Shown one piece after another: positions 44,598 through 56,092 of a stretch of DNA of 64,000 nucleotides; positions within the stretch are counted from its first letter, which is position 1; the number at the start of each line of letters is the position of its first letter. Under the pieces are notes generated by a model that ran no database searches, was not told the DNA's origin, and worked only from the letters and a program-made list of their open reading frames with translations. A program made the position numbers and the translations under genes. The DNA is from Sphingobium sp. Cam5-1. Its GTDB lineage: Bacteria > Pseudomonadota > Alphaproteobacteria > Sphingomonadales > Sphingomonadaceae. Where the stretch lies: contig NZ_CP065138.1 in the NCBI RefSeq assembly GCF_015693305.1, positions 1,674,001 to 1,738,000 on the forward strand. Reading direction: 5' to 3'.

Positions 44598-46364
44598 CGG
44601 ATGCTTTCCTTCATTGAACGCGCTTTCCCAAAAAGCTTGGGATGTCAGATGGGGCAAGGCCTCCACATAAGCGACGCGCAGCGAATCGAAATGATCTTCA
44701 AAATGCCGCAGACGCTGCTTGAACAAGGCCCGCTCCCGTTTCGCCTTGCGGGCATCATGTTCCGCTATGAACCCCATGCCGGTCATATCGTCGAAATATA
44801 AGACGCGCCGATAGCCGAAGATCGCTGCGTTATTGGCCATGGCCGTCACCCTCTGCGCAACGGGTTTGTTGCGCAGCAACCAGCGCGGCAAACGTAATCC
44901 GTTGCGAGAGATCGAGCGAAGCGCTCGACCCATGCCTCCCAACTTGCGGTGCACTGGAAGGCAATATGTGGGTGCCGGAGATATCGGCGCCATTTTCTGC
45001 TTTGAAGATAATTCGGCCAATTCGTTTCGAATATCCTCCATATCCGGATTATCAGCCCAGATCTGCGGCCCTTTTGAAACATGTTCGACGGCAAGTGAGA
45101 CAGCTGCGGCAGCTGCATAGCAATAGGATTTTAGTTTACCGCCGAAGAATCCTTGCGCGACGCGAGAGGCTGACTTTGCATCGCTGGCACCTAACAGTGC
45201 ATGTATAAGGTGATGCTTGTTATCAAAATAATTATAGAATGGCGTATCTTTTATACCAAAGTCATCACCCCAACATGCAATACCGTTCATAGTCAGTATA
45301 TTGAAGCGGTTGCCAAGCGAAAACTGGACGTCGTCTCCCCGTAGAAAGAAGGGGAATGCGAAATGTTCCACATCATGGATCGCAAAGCCAAAAAACCACC
45401 ATGCGCCATAATTGGCGACCTCCGATTCTTGTTCTGCGCTCAACAAATCGTCGACAATCCGCATATCGAGCCCAGTATGATGGGCGTGGCAATATGTTTC
45501 AAAACTGCCTCCCTTCTCGATCAAGCGATGGGGATCGGCCGCGCTCAGTAGTGCGCCCGCAATGGCAAGGCGGGGTGTGATGGCGTAGGTGAAAACCGCT
45601 ATGCTGCGCCGGATGGACTCAATCTCGCAAGCCGCGTCATCATCCATGAACAGGGCATGTGTGAATCTGCCGGTGTCTTTGAGATAGAGGAGGCCACGCA
45701 TGAAGCCGCCTGAACCCCCGAGGTTTCGGTTGGGGATCACCATCGCTTGGGGAATGTCGGATGGATCGAGATTGCGCGAATTATCGACAATTATGAGCGC
45801 TGCCTGGTCCTGATAAGCAGGATCAGTCAGCAATTCCTGAGCAATGCGCTGCGCGGCGGGAAGGACATGTGTCGGCCGATTGTAATGGGTGATAACCATG
45901 CCGATGCGAACGGGACGCAATGGTGGATCGCTGGTGGCATACCAACAGTCATAAATACTGGCTTGGCCGCCTTTTCCTTCCAGGCTGAAATAAAGCAAGC
46001 CGGCGTGCAGGTCGGGCCAAAAGGATAGGTCGATGATAACGGTTTCGCCGTCGTTCAGATCGGTCGGACGTTCATATATCCATTGTCGATCCATGCCGGT
46101 CCGGCGCAGCCCGAAGCGGACGATGAGTTGCCCTTCTCCTCTGAGACACAACGCCAATCGCTGGACCGGGCAATGGGCTTTCCACTTCTCGACAGACAGG
46201 CCATTGAAGAAAGTGTCCGTGCGGACCGATTGGCCGTCATGAAGGATGACAGCGCCATGATCGTCTATCACCAGGTTGCCGAGATCGGATCGGACGTAGA
46301 GGGCTGCGGATATATCCCTCGTGCGATCTGGCAGAGCCAGGCTTTGGAGCCGATTCCAGGTCAT
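44574..46364 (-). CDS. GlfT2-like glycosyltransferase, copy 2
   Basis: A 596-residue paralog of the gene at 38.7 kb with the same order: N-terminal beta domain, GT-A core and long C-terminal region. Motifs are VRIGMVITHYNRPTH, PNRNLGGSGGFMRGLLYL, HALFMDDDAACEIES (metal-binding DDD), NYGAWWFFGFAI and FFLRGDDVQFSLGNR, so the active site looks complete. It would add galactofuranose or a related sugar. It ends inside kpsT (convergent) and starts 13 bases after the end of copy 3. Confidence 0.87.
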   Translation of the reverse strand: MTWNRLQSLALPDRTRDISAALYVRSDLGNLVIDDHGAVILHDGQSVRTDTFFNGLSVEKWKAHCPVQRLALCLRGEGQLIVRFGLRRTGMDRQWIYERPTDLNDGETVIIDLSFWPDLHAGLLYFSLEGKGGQASIYDCWYATSDPPLRPVRIGMVITHYNRPTHVLPAAQRIAQELLTDPAYQDQAALIIVDNSRNLDPSDIPQAMVIPNRNLGGSGGFMRGLLYLKDTGRFTHALFMDDDAACEIESIRRSIAVFTYAITPRLAIAGALLSAADPHRLIEKGGSFETYCHAHHTGLDMRIVDDLLSAEQESEVANYGAWWFFGFAIHDVEHFAFPFFLRGDDVQFSLGNRFNILTMNGIACWGDDFGIKDTPFYNYFDNKHHLIHALLGASDAKSASRVAQGFFGGKLKSYCYAAAAAVSLAVEHVSKGPQIWADNPDMEDIRNELAELSSKQKMAPISPAPTYCLPVHRKLGGMGRALRSISRNGLRLPRWLLRNKPVAQRVTAMANNAAIFGYRRVLYFDDMTGMGFIAEHDARKAKRERALFKQRLRHFEDHFDSLRVAYVEALPHLTSQAFWESAFNEGKHPSAIQPGK

Positions 46365-46377
46365 TTTTTCATGTCAG

Positions 46378-48093
46378 TCAAGGGTTGGGTTGCCGCTGGG
46401 CGTCAGAATGAACGTTCCAGAAATCAAACGACGCCATGGAGTTCAGATGAAATTCCGTGCGTCGGCGCAGGGCCAGCCTCACCATCAGGCAAACAAAACC
46501 TGCCACCAGAGACCAGCACCGTTTCCAATCATACTGCCGTTCTTCTAGGCGTCGGGTTGCGGCATGGCGAATGAGTATCAGTTTTGGCCGCGGCTCGAAA
46601 TAAGGTGTCAAATTTTCTGCTCGCACAAAACCACGTCGGATCAGCGGCTTGAGGCCTGGTAGGAAAAGGTCTGACATTAACGCCCTGATCATTTTCCAGG
46701 CGCATCTCCCAGACGCGCGAGGAGAAAGACGACGGGTGCGTAATGGTGGAAAGCGCTGTCCTTCACACCTGTAACGGGGTGCCGCACCTGCAACCAGTTC
46801 AGCATGATCCTTGCCGCTCCAGGCCAGTAGAGCCGGGGCGCCGGCGCGATAGGCGGCCATGCCCTTCAGCATAAGATTTGCGCGCAAATAATCATAATGA
46901 ATGAGATGTGTCAGCAGCTTGCCGCTGAGTTCAAGAGCGGTTGCCGTTCTGCTCCGCCTCTGCCAGACGCGAAGGAACAGGGCATCGCGAGCCTCATAAA
47001 ATGCTGCCCAAGGCGGGCTGGTCTGTAACCGCGGTCGCCCTGAAACAGCCACATCGGGCCAAACCAGCATCTTCCTGCCGCCGTCCATCAAACGCTGGCG
47101 ATATTCGCGTGCATCGTCGTGAAGCGGAAATGGAAGGCCATGTCTACAAATATCCTCGCGGGGAAGCGCGATGGCGCCCCAACCATCAGAATCCGGCCGT
47201 TGGCAAGCGTTCGCATCGATCGGGCTTCTCGCAAATCCGGGACCGACCATGACAGGAATTCGGAGCGAATGACGATCGAGGTAGGTGGCGCTCAGCCTGA
47301 TATCTTCTCTGGCATGGCATAATATGTACCGAACACGATCGAAAAAGGACGGTTCGATAGATGCTTCGCCCGATAAGATCAGAATATGTGTCGCGCGCCC
47401 GCAAGCCACTACAGCCAATGCTCGCTGCAATACTCCCTGCCCTGGAGCAAAAGGATCCACGCGGATAGGAGGCAAATCACAGATCGACGAAATTTGCGCT
47501 ACAGCTTCGGCGCAGGACTGATCGACCGTCAGGTCAATGATATGAATGTCAATTACAGCGGAGCGATCTGCTGCGGCAATACGGCGCGCCAGAGCTTCAA
47601 CCGGGTGCAAGACACCTTCGGGCGCCTCCGATACAATTGCCACCAACGCCAGTGAGCAAGAGCGCAAAGGAGGGGCATCGCTCGTCCAGCGCGGATCGTG
47701 GACGGAAGAAGGAAGATTGCAGGAGAATTGCGCGTAGAGCGAGGCTTGGGCGCATTCTTGAAGGTCGATCGGCAAAGCGATTTCACGTTCATCATCAGCT
47801 TGGCAAGCATATTGCGTAACGATCCATTCGCGCCCCGTAACCATGTCCTGAGCGATTATGCTGATAGCTATATCACCGCGAAATCGGAAACAAAAGAATA
47901 CCCTGTCTATATTTGTTTCATTGAACCAATGGCTTGCAAAGAAACGACCAAATAACCCATCAATCTTTATTTTACTACCTGCAGAACAGATCAGTGCTTG
48001 TTCAAGAACATGGGCATTTCCATACATCTTCATAACCAGCTTGTCGCACGGTTCTCTCAGGTATATTGATTGTACGAAATTCTGATCAGACAA
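46378..48093 (-). CDS. GlfT2-like paralog with lost catalytic motifs, copy 3
   Basis: A 571-residue protein aligned by layout with copies 1 and 2: N-terminal beta domain, core and a C-terminal part with AAFYEARDALFLRVWQRRS matching the MFYDRRN region. The metal-binding DDD is replaced (THILILSGEASIEPS), the NxGGxGG block is absent and RGDDV reads LHDDAREY. It is a full-length open frame, so it is probably expressed and not random decay. It may be a non-catalytic partner or use other chemistry. Confidence 0.72.
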   Translation of the reverse strand: MSDQNFVQSIYLREPCDKLVMKMYGNAHVLEQALICSAGSKIKIDGLFGRFFASHWFNETNIDRVFFCFRFRGDIAISIIAQDMVTGREWIVTQYACQADDEREIALPIDLQECAQASLYAQFSCNLPSSVHDPRWTSDAPPLRSCSLALVAIVSEAPEGVLHPVEALARRIAAADRSAVIDIHIIDLTVDQSCAEAVAQISSICDLPPIRVDPFAPGQGVLQRALAVVACGRATHILILSGEASIEPSFFDRVRYILCHAREDIRLSATYLDRHSLRIPVMVGPGFARSPIDANACQRPDSDGWGAIALPREDICRHGLPFPLHDDAREYRQRLMDGGRKMLVWPDVAVSGRPRLQTSPPWAAFYEARDALFLRVWQRRSRTATALELSGKLLTHLIHYDYLRANLMLKGMAAYRAGAPALLAWSGKDHAELVAGAAPRYRCEGQRFPPLRTRRLSPRASGRCAWKMIRALMSDLFLPGLKPLIRRGFVRAENLTPYFEPRPKLILIRHAATRRLEERQYDWKRCWSLVAGFVCLMVRLALRRRTEFHLNSMASFDFWNVHSDAQRQPNP

Positions 48094-48170
48094 AGGCAGT
48101 TCCGTGCATGACTTCCTGTATCGCGAAATAACGAAGGTTATACATTACATAAAAGGCAGCAAAATCAGGT

Positions 48171-49007
48171 TCAAATTTTTTCATTCAATTCAAAATCAAA
48201 ATCGAACCTTTTGCGGATTATGTCCGAGAGTCCATCAAACATGAAAAAAGATTTCCGTATATTGCTTCCATTTTCACGCAAATATCGAATCTTTTTCACT
48301 GGAAAATCTGAAAATTGTCCGAGAACAGCCAAAAAATCATAGTTAGCTGATAGGCCAGCCCGAACATCTTCATGCTTTTCATTTAATTTTAGATATTCCT
48401 CACTTGATCCGGAATATATACCTTCCAAAAATTCCGAATATTTTTTTTTATCGCCGAAATCCAAAGATAAAAATTCGTACTCCTCCGGAGGAAGAGCGAG
48501 AAAGCTTTCCTGTGATCTAAAATGAGGATCAAGATAAGAGTCCGGCATATTAGATATTGTTTCAACATAGGTACGGAATGTCATGAGATCGGATGGAACT
48601 TCCGAAATATCACAAATATTCTTTATAACTATATTTTCAGGAGCCATAATAAATTTAGATACAAATGCACTAATTACCCGATCAATAGGATCTCGCGTGA
48701 CAAAAACACGTCGCGATGATCTCGAAATCTGCGAGGGTGTTTTTGCCATAACCAAATGGGAATAGTTGTGAACGCGCGACATATCTTGCGCGAACAGCGA
48801 ACCCAGATGTGGATTGCTGGCCATCAGCAGCGCATATTTTATTGCCGAGCAACCACATTTTGGTGGCACACAAATAGCTGTCCGCCTCTCCTCGTGCCAA
48901 TAATGGTGGCCAATTCCAAACTCACTGAGAATCATATAATGCGCCCCTTCTATTTCATAGAATTCGACGGTTTCACTCATCCAACCCGACGTCAATTCGC
49001 GCGGCAT
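48171..49007 (-). CDS. carbohydrate sulfotransferase-like protein (sulfotransferase family 2)
   Basis: A protein of up to 278 residues with two PAPS-binding hallmarks: AICVPPKCGCSAIKYALL (5'-phosphosulfate loop, near residue 45) and RRVFVTRDPIDRVISAFVSK (3'-phosphate site, near residue 100). This fits the Sulfotransfer_2 family, which sulfates glycans. The gene is strikingly AT-rich against its neighbours, which suggests recent acquisition. It is within the polysaccharide locus, so the glycan is a likely acceptor. The start is unsure: 49007 or the Met at 48980. No signal peptide is evident. Confidence 0.75.
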   Translation of the reverse strand: MPRELTSGWMSETVEFYEIEGAHYMILSEFGIGHHYWHEERRTAICVPPKCGCSAIKYALLMASNPHLGSLFAQDMSRVHNYSHLVMAKTPSQISRSSRRVFVTRDPIDRVISAFVSKFIMAPENIVIKNICDISEVPSDLMTFRTYVETISNMPDSYLDPHFRSQESFLALPPEEYEFLSLDFGDKKKYSEFLEGIYSGSSEEYLKLNEKHEDVRAGLSANYDFLAVLGQFSDFPVKKIRYLRENGSNIRKSFFMFDGLSDIIRKRFDFDFELNEKI

Positions 49008-49044
49008 TGTAACGTTTCAAGGCCCGGATCCGTCAGCATCATGA

Positions 49045-50955
49045 TTAGCTGCTGACCTCCAGAGGGAAATGATAGTCATAGATATGATCCATATAGGCAG
49101 GGGCGCTGCTATGGAATCGTTCGAGAGCATTGTGATCCGGCATTTCGGCGCAAAAATCGCGCGCAAAGTCGCTATCAGGCGAATTGATACGCTGACTGAT
49201 CTCCCAATGAACATTGGCAGCGCGATCGAAGCTCTTGCCGCCCATCATGAAAACCCGCGATGCTTCAAGGAAAGGCGTGCGGAGTTGAGGGTGGATCAAT
49301 GAATAGGACCAGCTCAAACAATCAAGGGTGAACAGGTCGAACAGCACGAAATGGTCGCGCGGTGCCCGTCGGTTACGCAGAAAATTTTCCATCGTAACAA
49401 GCATCTGGAACGTACCGAAATGGCGTGTATCCGATGCTTTGACATCTTGGCCCGGACGATCCTTGCGATAATAATAACCCCGCGCATTGGCGTATGAAAC
49501 ACCCCCATTTAGATAAAGGGAGATGAACTGAAACTCCATATCGTCATAAGCTTTAATGCGCTCAGGAAAATTCAGGCCATTCTGACGCAACCATTCTGTG
49601 CGATACAGGCGACGCCATATTGCAGGCTGGCGCCGCAAAATGTTCCACATGTTGCTTTCGTAACCGATCATCCCACTTCTGAGAGCTCGGTCCGTATAGG
49701 GCTCGATATTGTCGGATACTTCCCCTGTTATACTGCTATAATCTGCAAATCCGATCTCAGCTATATTGCTGGCTCCGACATAAATTGCTTCATTAAGCAG
49801 CGGCAGGAAACATTCTTCGACAAAATCGTCGCCGTCGATCAAGGTGACATATTTACCCTGAGCAATCTGCAAGCCCAGATTGCGTGCGGAAGCGCAACCG
49901 CCATTGGGTTTGTCGATCACCTTGGTATGAGCCATCTTGGCGACTTTCGCCAGCGACTGCAGCGTTTCGGCCTGGGCGCTGCCATCGTTGATCACCAGAA
50001 TTTCAGTTGGCCGATCGATCGATTTGATGATGGACTCAACGCATGGTTCAACCAGGTCTCCAATATTATATACGGGAATGATCACCGTATTCAGCGGTTC
50101 CGCCTTTGCCGGGAAAATGGCCGGAGACCATGACGCTTTTGTGCGGGTGGTCCGCCTAGACGCATGGGTCTTGTAGAGCAGTCCGCTTTCGGCGTCCCGA
50201 ACGCATCCTGACGGCACCGTGTCGAGAAGTGCGGAAATCATGGCATGATCTTTGGCGCCGTAGTCAGCCTTCCAGACTTCACCCAACAGCGTCTGGCTGT
50301 GCTCCACCAGTTCCGAGGCCAGTTGCAGGAACATGCCTGGGGCAACCAGCTTGAGCAGCGCGATTGGGGTGGTGGTGCCAAAGGGGAGATCATTGACGCT
50401 GAGTAGCGCGACCTCCTGCTTGCCCTTGGTGCGCAGTGACCGGAAGACGCCATCTTCGAACACATTGATCTGGTTCTGGGTTGTTGGCCAATCCTGCGGT
50501 ACGACGGCCTTATTCACCAATTCGATGTTCTTGATGGCCAGATTGGCGACAGCTTCGCGCGCAATATCGCAAAGCTGGGAATCTGCTTCAAACGCCCAGA
50601 CCTGCTTGTCCGGATGGAGAAGCGCGGCAAAGACAGCAAACAGGCCGCAGCCTGCGCCGATATCGACGATGACGCCATCCTGCGCAATTGGAAGCAGGAT
50701 CGTCGGTCGATAAACCGAAAGAAAACGCTCGATGCTATCGGAAACAATCGGGCGGATGACCTCATTGCCGACGGCCAGCGTCTTATAATATTCGATCGCC
50801 CGCGTTCCATCCTTGCAGCCGCTCATAGCCTCGGCAAGTGTGTTAAAACGAGGCCATATTTCGCCATCATCTGTATATTTTTTTGCATCGGTTACGCCAA
50901 GGCTGCGCAGGTTTCTGCTCAATTTTCGTGTCAATTTATTGATATTGGAGCTCAT
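49045..50955 (-). CDS. fusion: SAM methyltransferase (FkbM-like) plus family 2 glycosyltransferase
   Basis: A 636-residue two-domain protein. Residues about 75-250 are a class I methyltransferase with GVIVDIGAGCGLFAVFAA (SAM loop) and WAFEADSQLCDIA (acidic ribose loop). Residues about 285-500 are a GT-A glycosyltransferase with NTVIIPVYNIGDLVEPCVES, VINDGSAQ, NGGCASARNLGL and LIDGDDFVEE. The rest is helical. AAGGTG upstream supports the ATG at 50955. It may add and O-methylate a sugar on the glycan. It starts 10 bases after the end of the next GT gene. Confidence 0.85.
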   Translation of the reverse strand: MSSNINKLTRKLSRNLRSLGVTDAKKYTDDGEIWPRFNTLAEAMSGCKDGTRAIEYYKTLAVGNEVIRPIVSDSIERFLSVYRPTILLPIAQDGVIVDIGAGCGLFAVFAALLHPDKQVWAFEADSQLCDIAREAVANLAIKNIELVNKAVVPQDWPTTQNQINVFEDGVFRSLRTKGKQEVALLSVNDLPFGTTTPIALLKLVAPGMFLQLASELVEHSQTLLGEVWKADYGAKDHAMISALLDTVPSGCVRDAESGLLYKTHASRRTTRTKASWSPAIFPAKAEPLNTVIIPVYNIGDLVEPCVESIIKSIDRPTEILVINDGSAQAETLQSLAKVAKMAHTKVIDKPNGGCASARNLGLQIAQGKYVTLIDGDDFVEECFLPLLNEAIYVGASNIAEIGFADYSSITGEVSDNIEPYTDRALRSGMIGYESNMWNILRRQPAIWRRLYRTEWLRQNGLNFPERIKAYDDMEFQFISLYLNGGVSYANARGYYYRKDRPGQDVKASDTRHFGTFQMLVTMENFLRNRRAPRDHFVLFDLFTLDCLSWSYSLIHPQLRTPFLEASRVFMMGGKSFDRAANVHWEISQRINSPDSDFARDFCAEMPDHNALERFHSSAPAYMDHIYDYHFPLEVSS

Positions 50956-50965
50956 TGCCGCACCT

Positions 50966-52075
50966 TTATGCGTAGACTTGGCCGAGGTAGCCACGGTCAC
51001 CATTGATCAGAATGTTTACTAGGTCGTCATACCATTTGAACGTGGTGGGATCACCGACATCGCCCAGCAATTTGGCAACCGAGGGATTCGTCGGCATGCT
51101 CTGCAAGACACGGGCCGCGCGATCAGCAAAAGCTTCCACGTCGCTGATCCCGATCGTGTTGATCGACCAATCGAGCATGCGGGCAAATGCGCATTTCAGC
51201 GCTGCGAAAGCTAGCTGACGTTCAAGATCGAGTACACGCAACTGGCGATCCAGATTCTTGGCGCTCAAGCTCCCTGCCTGATTGCGTTCGAGCCGTAGCT
51301 TGTCTGCCTTGGAATCGAAATGATGTGCGTAAATCGCGGACAGACCTGCAAGATTGCCGATAATATCCCCTTTGAGCTTTGGCATCATAGTGACGCGGCT
51401 GGACCGTTCAGTCACATTATAAAGATGCGTTATAACATTTGCACCCAAGACATTGTCGAGATCGAGAGTCATTCTCGCAATGAGATAGAGATCTTCGAAC
51501 TTTCGTCCAATAGGGAATAGGTATTTGTTAATAAACTCAAGCTTGAAATATTTGTTTCCGATCTGCGGCTCCAGAATAAGCGGAATAAATCGTGTATTGG
51601 ATCCGAATGCTTGAATGGATTTCCCTTTGAACAGGCGCGAAAATCTGTCCTCGTCATAAAAGGGCAAAAAATTCTGCTGATCATCGATTAATGCCGAAGC
51701 GGTGAAAAGATAATCTGGCTTTTCAGCTTCAAGGATATCCTTCACCATGGCGCCCCATCCAGCGGGCTTCAGGTCATCGGCGTCCAGGAAAGTAACATAT
51801 TCTGCGGAACAGAAGCGCAGACCGCGGTTGCGCGAATGAGAAAGGCCACAATTTCCACTGTTCCGGATAAGTATAATATCGCTGTGAATCAGGCGTATTT
51901 CATCAACGATTCTATCGGCCATTTCTGCTTCGGATGAGCGAGAGGCATCATCTACAACTACTATGCTCTGGACAAGGTTGGTTCCTTTTGATCCATATAT
52001 TATGGATAGCAAAGCTTCCCGCAAAAACTCTGCATCATTATGCGTTGTTACAACTACATCCATCGAAACGTTCAT
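50966..52075 (-). CDS. family 2 glycosyltransferase
   Basis: A 369-residue GT-A glycosyltransferase: DVVVTTHNDAEFLREALLS (donor-binding strand), IVVVDDASRSSE, NCGLSHSRNRGL and VTFLDADDLKPAGW (DxD). The C-terminal 100 residues are helical. It lies directly upstream of the methyltransferase-GT fusion on the same strand and probably extends the same oligosaccharide. Donor and acceptor are unknown. Confidence 0.88.
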   Translation of the reverse strand: MNVSMDVVVTTHNDAEFLREALLSIIYGSKGTNLVQSIVVVDDASRSSEAEMADRIVDEIRLIHSDIILIRNSGNCGLSHSRNRGLRFCSAEYVTFLDADDLKPAGWGAMVKDILEAEKPDYLFTASALIDDQQNFLPFYDEDRFSRLFKGKSIQAFGSNTRFIPLILEPQIGNKYFKLEFINKYLFPIGRKFEDLYLIARMTLDLDNVLGANVITHLYNVTERSSRVTMMPKLKGDIIGNLAGLSAIYAHHFDSKADKLRLERNQAGSLSAKNLDRQLRVLDLERQLAFAALKCAFARMLDWSINTIGISDVEAFADRAARVLQSMPTNPSVAKLLGDVGDPTTFKWYDDLVNILINGDRGYLGQVYA

Positions 52076-52208
52076 GGAATACCTTCGACTTCCTTGTTTT
52101 GCTCTGCCGTGCGTGTCGAAAAATTCAAATAGCGAAAGCTGTAGCCCCTGTGAGCTTCCCTAGTGACAATCATGACGATGTCAGGGGCCTATATCAGCGA
52201 TGTTTCAG

Positions 52209-53273
52209 CTAAAATGCATGCCAGCCCTCACCATCACAGGCAATGAACGCCGAATATTTTCCACCACCGGCGTTGATCCGTTGGCGCCAGGCAGTAACGG
52301 GTTTGAGAATGTCAGCGACATAGGCAACAGTCCCGGCATTGGCGGCATCGCAGGCAGGTAAAGACGCATAACGGATCGGGCGCAGCCGCACCGCTTCGCT
52401 CTCGGCTGTGCCGGCTATTTGCATAGTCCCCTTGGCATCGAAACGAGCAACTTCGCGTTCGGCAGCAATGATGTTGACGGTGCCGGCGGCCGAATGGCCA
52501 AGGCCGGTTGTTGGATCGCCCCAGAAACCATAAATCGGGTGTGACGCGGAATAGCCGTTTTCAGTATTGATTTGGGCGCCGCCGGTGGATTGCCCTGCCT
52601 GAAAGGCAGCCAATGCGGCACTTGGTTTCTGGGTCGCAATCGTCAGGGGAAATGGCGGAGCGCGCTTTTCATCATAGGTTGCGGGCGGATTGTAACCAAA
52701 GATCGAACCGATGCCGACATTGCCGTTGCGAAAATAGGCGTTGGAATGCTGATCGATCAGGAAGCCGAGTTGATTTCGCGAGATCCCGGAGTCCTTGGCG
52801 GTTCCCAGCCAGACTGCGAAATTTGTCGGCACCGCATTTCGGCCCACAGGCCCATCGACGGCAAAATTCAACGTTCCGCTGGTATTATAGGTGGCGCCAT
52901 CCCAGCCGTTCGCCTGAACTTCGCACAGGTCGTCGCCGGCAAGAACGGTGGCGCCGCCAGATCGCTTGTCAGCCTTGCGATTTTTGTAGCAGCCGTAAAA
53001 GGCGGAACTGGCATCATTGGAAAACTGAAGCGCGGCGTAATTCCCGCCAACCTGCTTCTTTCCTCCATTATTCTGTATCGTCGTATATGTCAGCGTACCT
53101 TCGCGCCGTACAATGGGCTCGTCCTGGGCGCGTGCGATCTCGGACTGGAAAAGACCTGTGGCATACGCCGCCAGCAGAAGACCTGCTGGCAGCACTGCCA
53201 CGCCCCCCGGAGCGGCCCATATTCTCCGCCCTATCTGTTTCAGAATGTCCAAACGCGAGTCATGTGATGTCAT
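52209..53273 (-). CDS. unrecognised membrane-anchored protein with phage-tail-fibre-like C-terminus
   Basis: About 354 residues from the ATG at 53273 (a GTG at 53348 would overlap glf). One N-terminal membrane helix (VAVLPAGLLLAAYATGLF, residues about 24-42) anchors a Gly/Ala-rich exported part. The body has repeats like NAYFRNGNVGIGS and REVARFDAKGTMQIAG, and the end reads AGGGKYSAFIACDGEGWHAF, both typical of phage tail-fibre or tail-tip modules. I do not know its function. Its place inside a glycan locus suggests a surface protein binding or shaping the polysaccharide. Confidence 0.6.
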   Translation of the reverse strand: MTSHDSRLDILKQIGRRIWAAPGGVAVLPAGLLLAAYATGLFQSEIARAQDEPIVRREGTLTYTTIQNNGGKKQVGGNYAALQFSNDASSAFYGCYKNRKADKRSGGATVLAGDDLCEVQANGWDGATYNTSGTLNFAVDGPVGRNAVPTNFAVWLGTAKDSGISRNQLGFLIDQHSNAYFRNGNVGIGSIFGYNPPATYDEKRAPPFPLTIATQKPSAALAAFQAGQSTGGAQINTENGYSASHPIYGFWGDPTTGLGHSAAGTVNIIAAEREVARFDAKGTMQIAGTAESEAVRLRPIRYASLPACDAANAGTVAYVADILKPVTAWRQRINAGGGKYSAFIACDGEGWHAF

Positions 53274-53314
53274 ATTCGTTACTGTGATAGCCTCAGATCC
53301 AGAACGATCAGAGA

Positions 53315-55084
<1,770 letters not shown>

Positions 55085-56092
55085 TCATGCTTGGAACAAA
55101 GTGCCGTCGCGCAGCATGGCGTGCATGATCACTGCGAGGCGGCGGGCGAGCGCGACACGGGCCTTCTTCAGGCCACGACGCCTGGCGATCTTCATGGCCC
55201 ATGTCTTCAGGGCAAAGGTCTCCCGGCTTCGGGTGAGGATCGAGTTGGCAGCTTCATACAGCAACTTGCGCACGGTCCCGTCACCTTGCTTGGTGATCCG
55301 GCCCGTCCAGTCGAGTTCGCCCGATTGATGGCGTCTGGGCACTAGGCCGAAGTAGGCGCCAGCATTGCGTGATTGTCGGAAGCGGCCCGCCTCATCCACC
55401 GCGGCGGCGAAGGCGGCCGATGTCTGCACGCCGACGCCCGGGATGGTCAGGAGGATTTCGCAGGCCTGCGATTGGCTGGCGATGATGCGCAGGCGGCGAT
55501 CCATTTCCTTGATCTGCTCGACCAGCTCGGCTCGTACGGACAGCAAGGACGTGATGGCATCGCCTAGGCCCGGGATGTGTGCCGCCTGCATGATCCTTTC
55601 AAGGAATGCCTTTCCTTGCCCTGCACCTGGGCGATAGCCGAACGTGGCGCAAAGACCGCGGATCATGTTGTCGAGCCGGACGCGTGCCTCGACCAGGTGA
55701 CCACGCGCGGTAATCACGCTGCGCACGCCATGGGCTGTCGGGGATTTGACGTGCACTTCCTTGTAGAACCCCGTCCGCGCCAGTTGCGCGAGCCCGGCGG
55801 CGTCGTGGGGATCGGTCTTGTTCGCTTTCATCGCCTTCAGGCTCTGGTGCGCCTGCCGGGCATCAATGCACACCACCGGGACGCCTAGATCGCGAAGGCC
55901 AAGGCAGATCGCCGGCGACATGCGGCCAGTCTCGATCACCGCGCGTTCGATCGGGCCATACCGCTCCAGCAGCGTGGCGATCGCTTCTGGAGAGCTCTCC
56001 TCCTTCTCCGACACGAGCTTGCGACCGTTTTCGTCGACAATGCAGACCTGCGTGGTTTCCATCGACAGGTCCAATCCGGCATAATGCTTCAT
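55085..56092 (-). CDS. IS110-family transposase (DEDD recombinase)
   Basis: A 335-residue, full-length IS110-family transposase. The N-terminal RuvC-like DEDD domain starts MKHYAGLDLSMETTQVC and has VIETGRMS and IDARQAHQSLKAM followed by NKTDPHDAAGLAQLAR. The C-terminal transposase_20 domain has ILLTIPGVGVQTSAAFAAAV and AYFGLVPRRHQSGELD. It appears intact. A structured stretch lies directly before its ATG and a long non-coding stretch follows its stop. It inserted at or just beyond the end of the IS5-family transposase gene. Confidence 0.95.
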   Translation of the reverse strand: MKHYAGLDLSMETTQVCIVDENGRKLVSEKEESSPEAIATLLERYGPIERAVIETGRMSPAICLGLRDLGVPVVCIDARQAHQSLKAMKANKTDPHDAAGLAQLARTGFYKEVHVKSPTAHGVRSVITARGHLVEARVRLDNMIRGLCATFGYRPGAGQGKAFLERIMQAAHIPGLGDAITSLLSVRAELVEQIKEMDRRLRIIASQSQACEILLTIPGVGVQTSAAFAAAVDEAGRFRQSRNAGAYFGLVPRRHQSGELDWTGRITKQGDGTVRKLLYEAANSILTRSRETFALKTWAMKIARRRGLKKARVALARRLAVIMHAMLRDGTLFQA

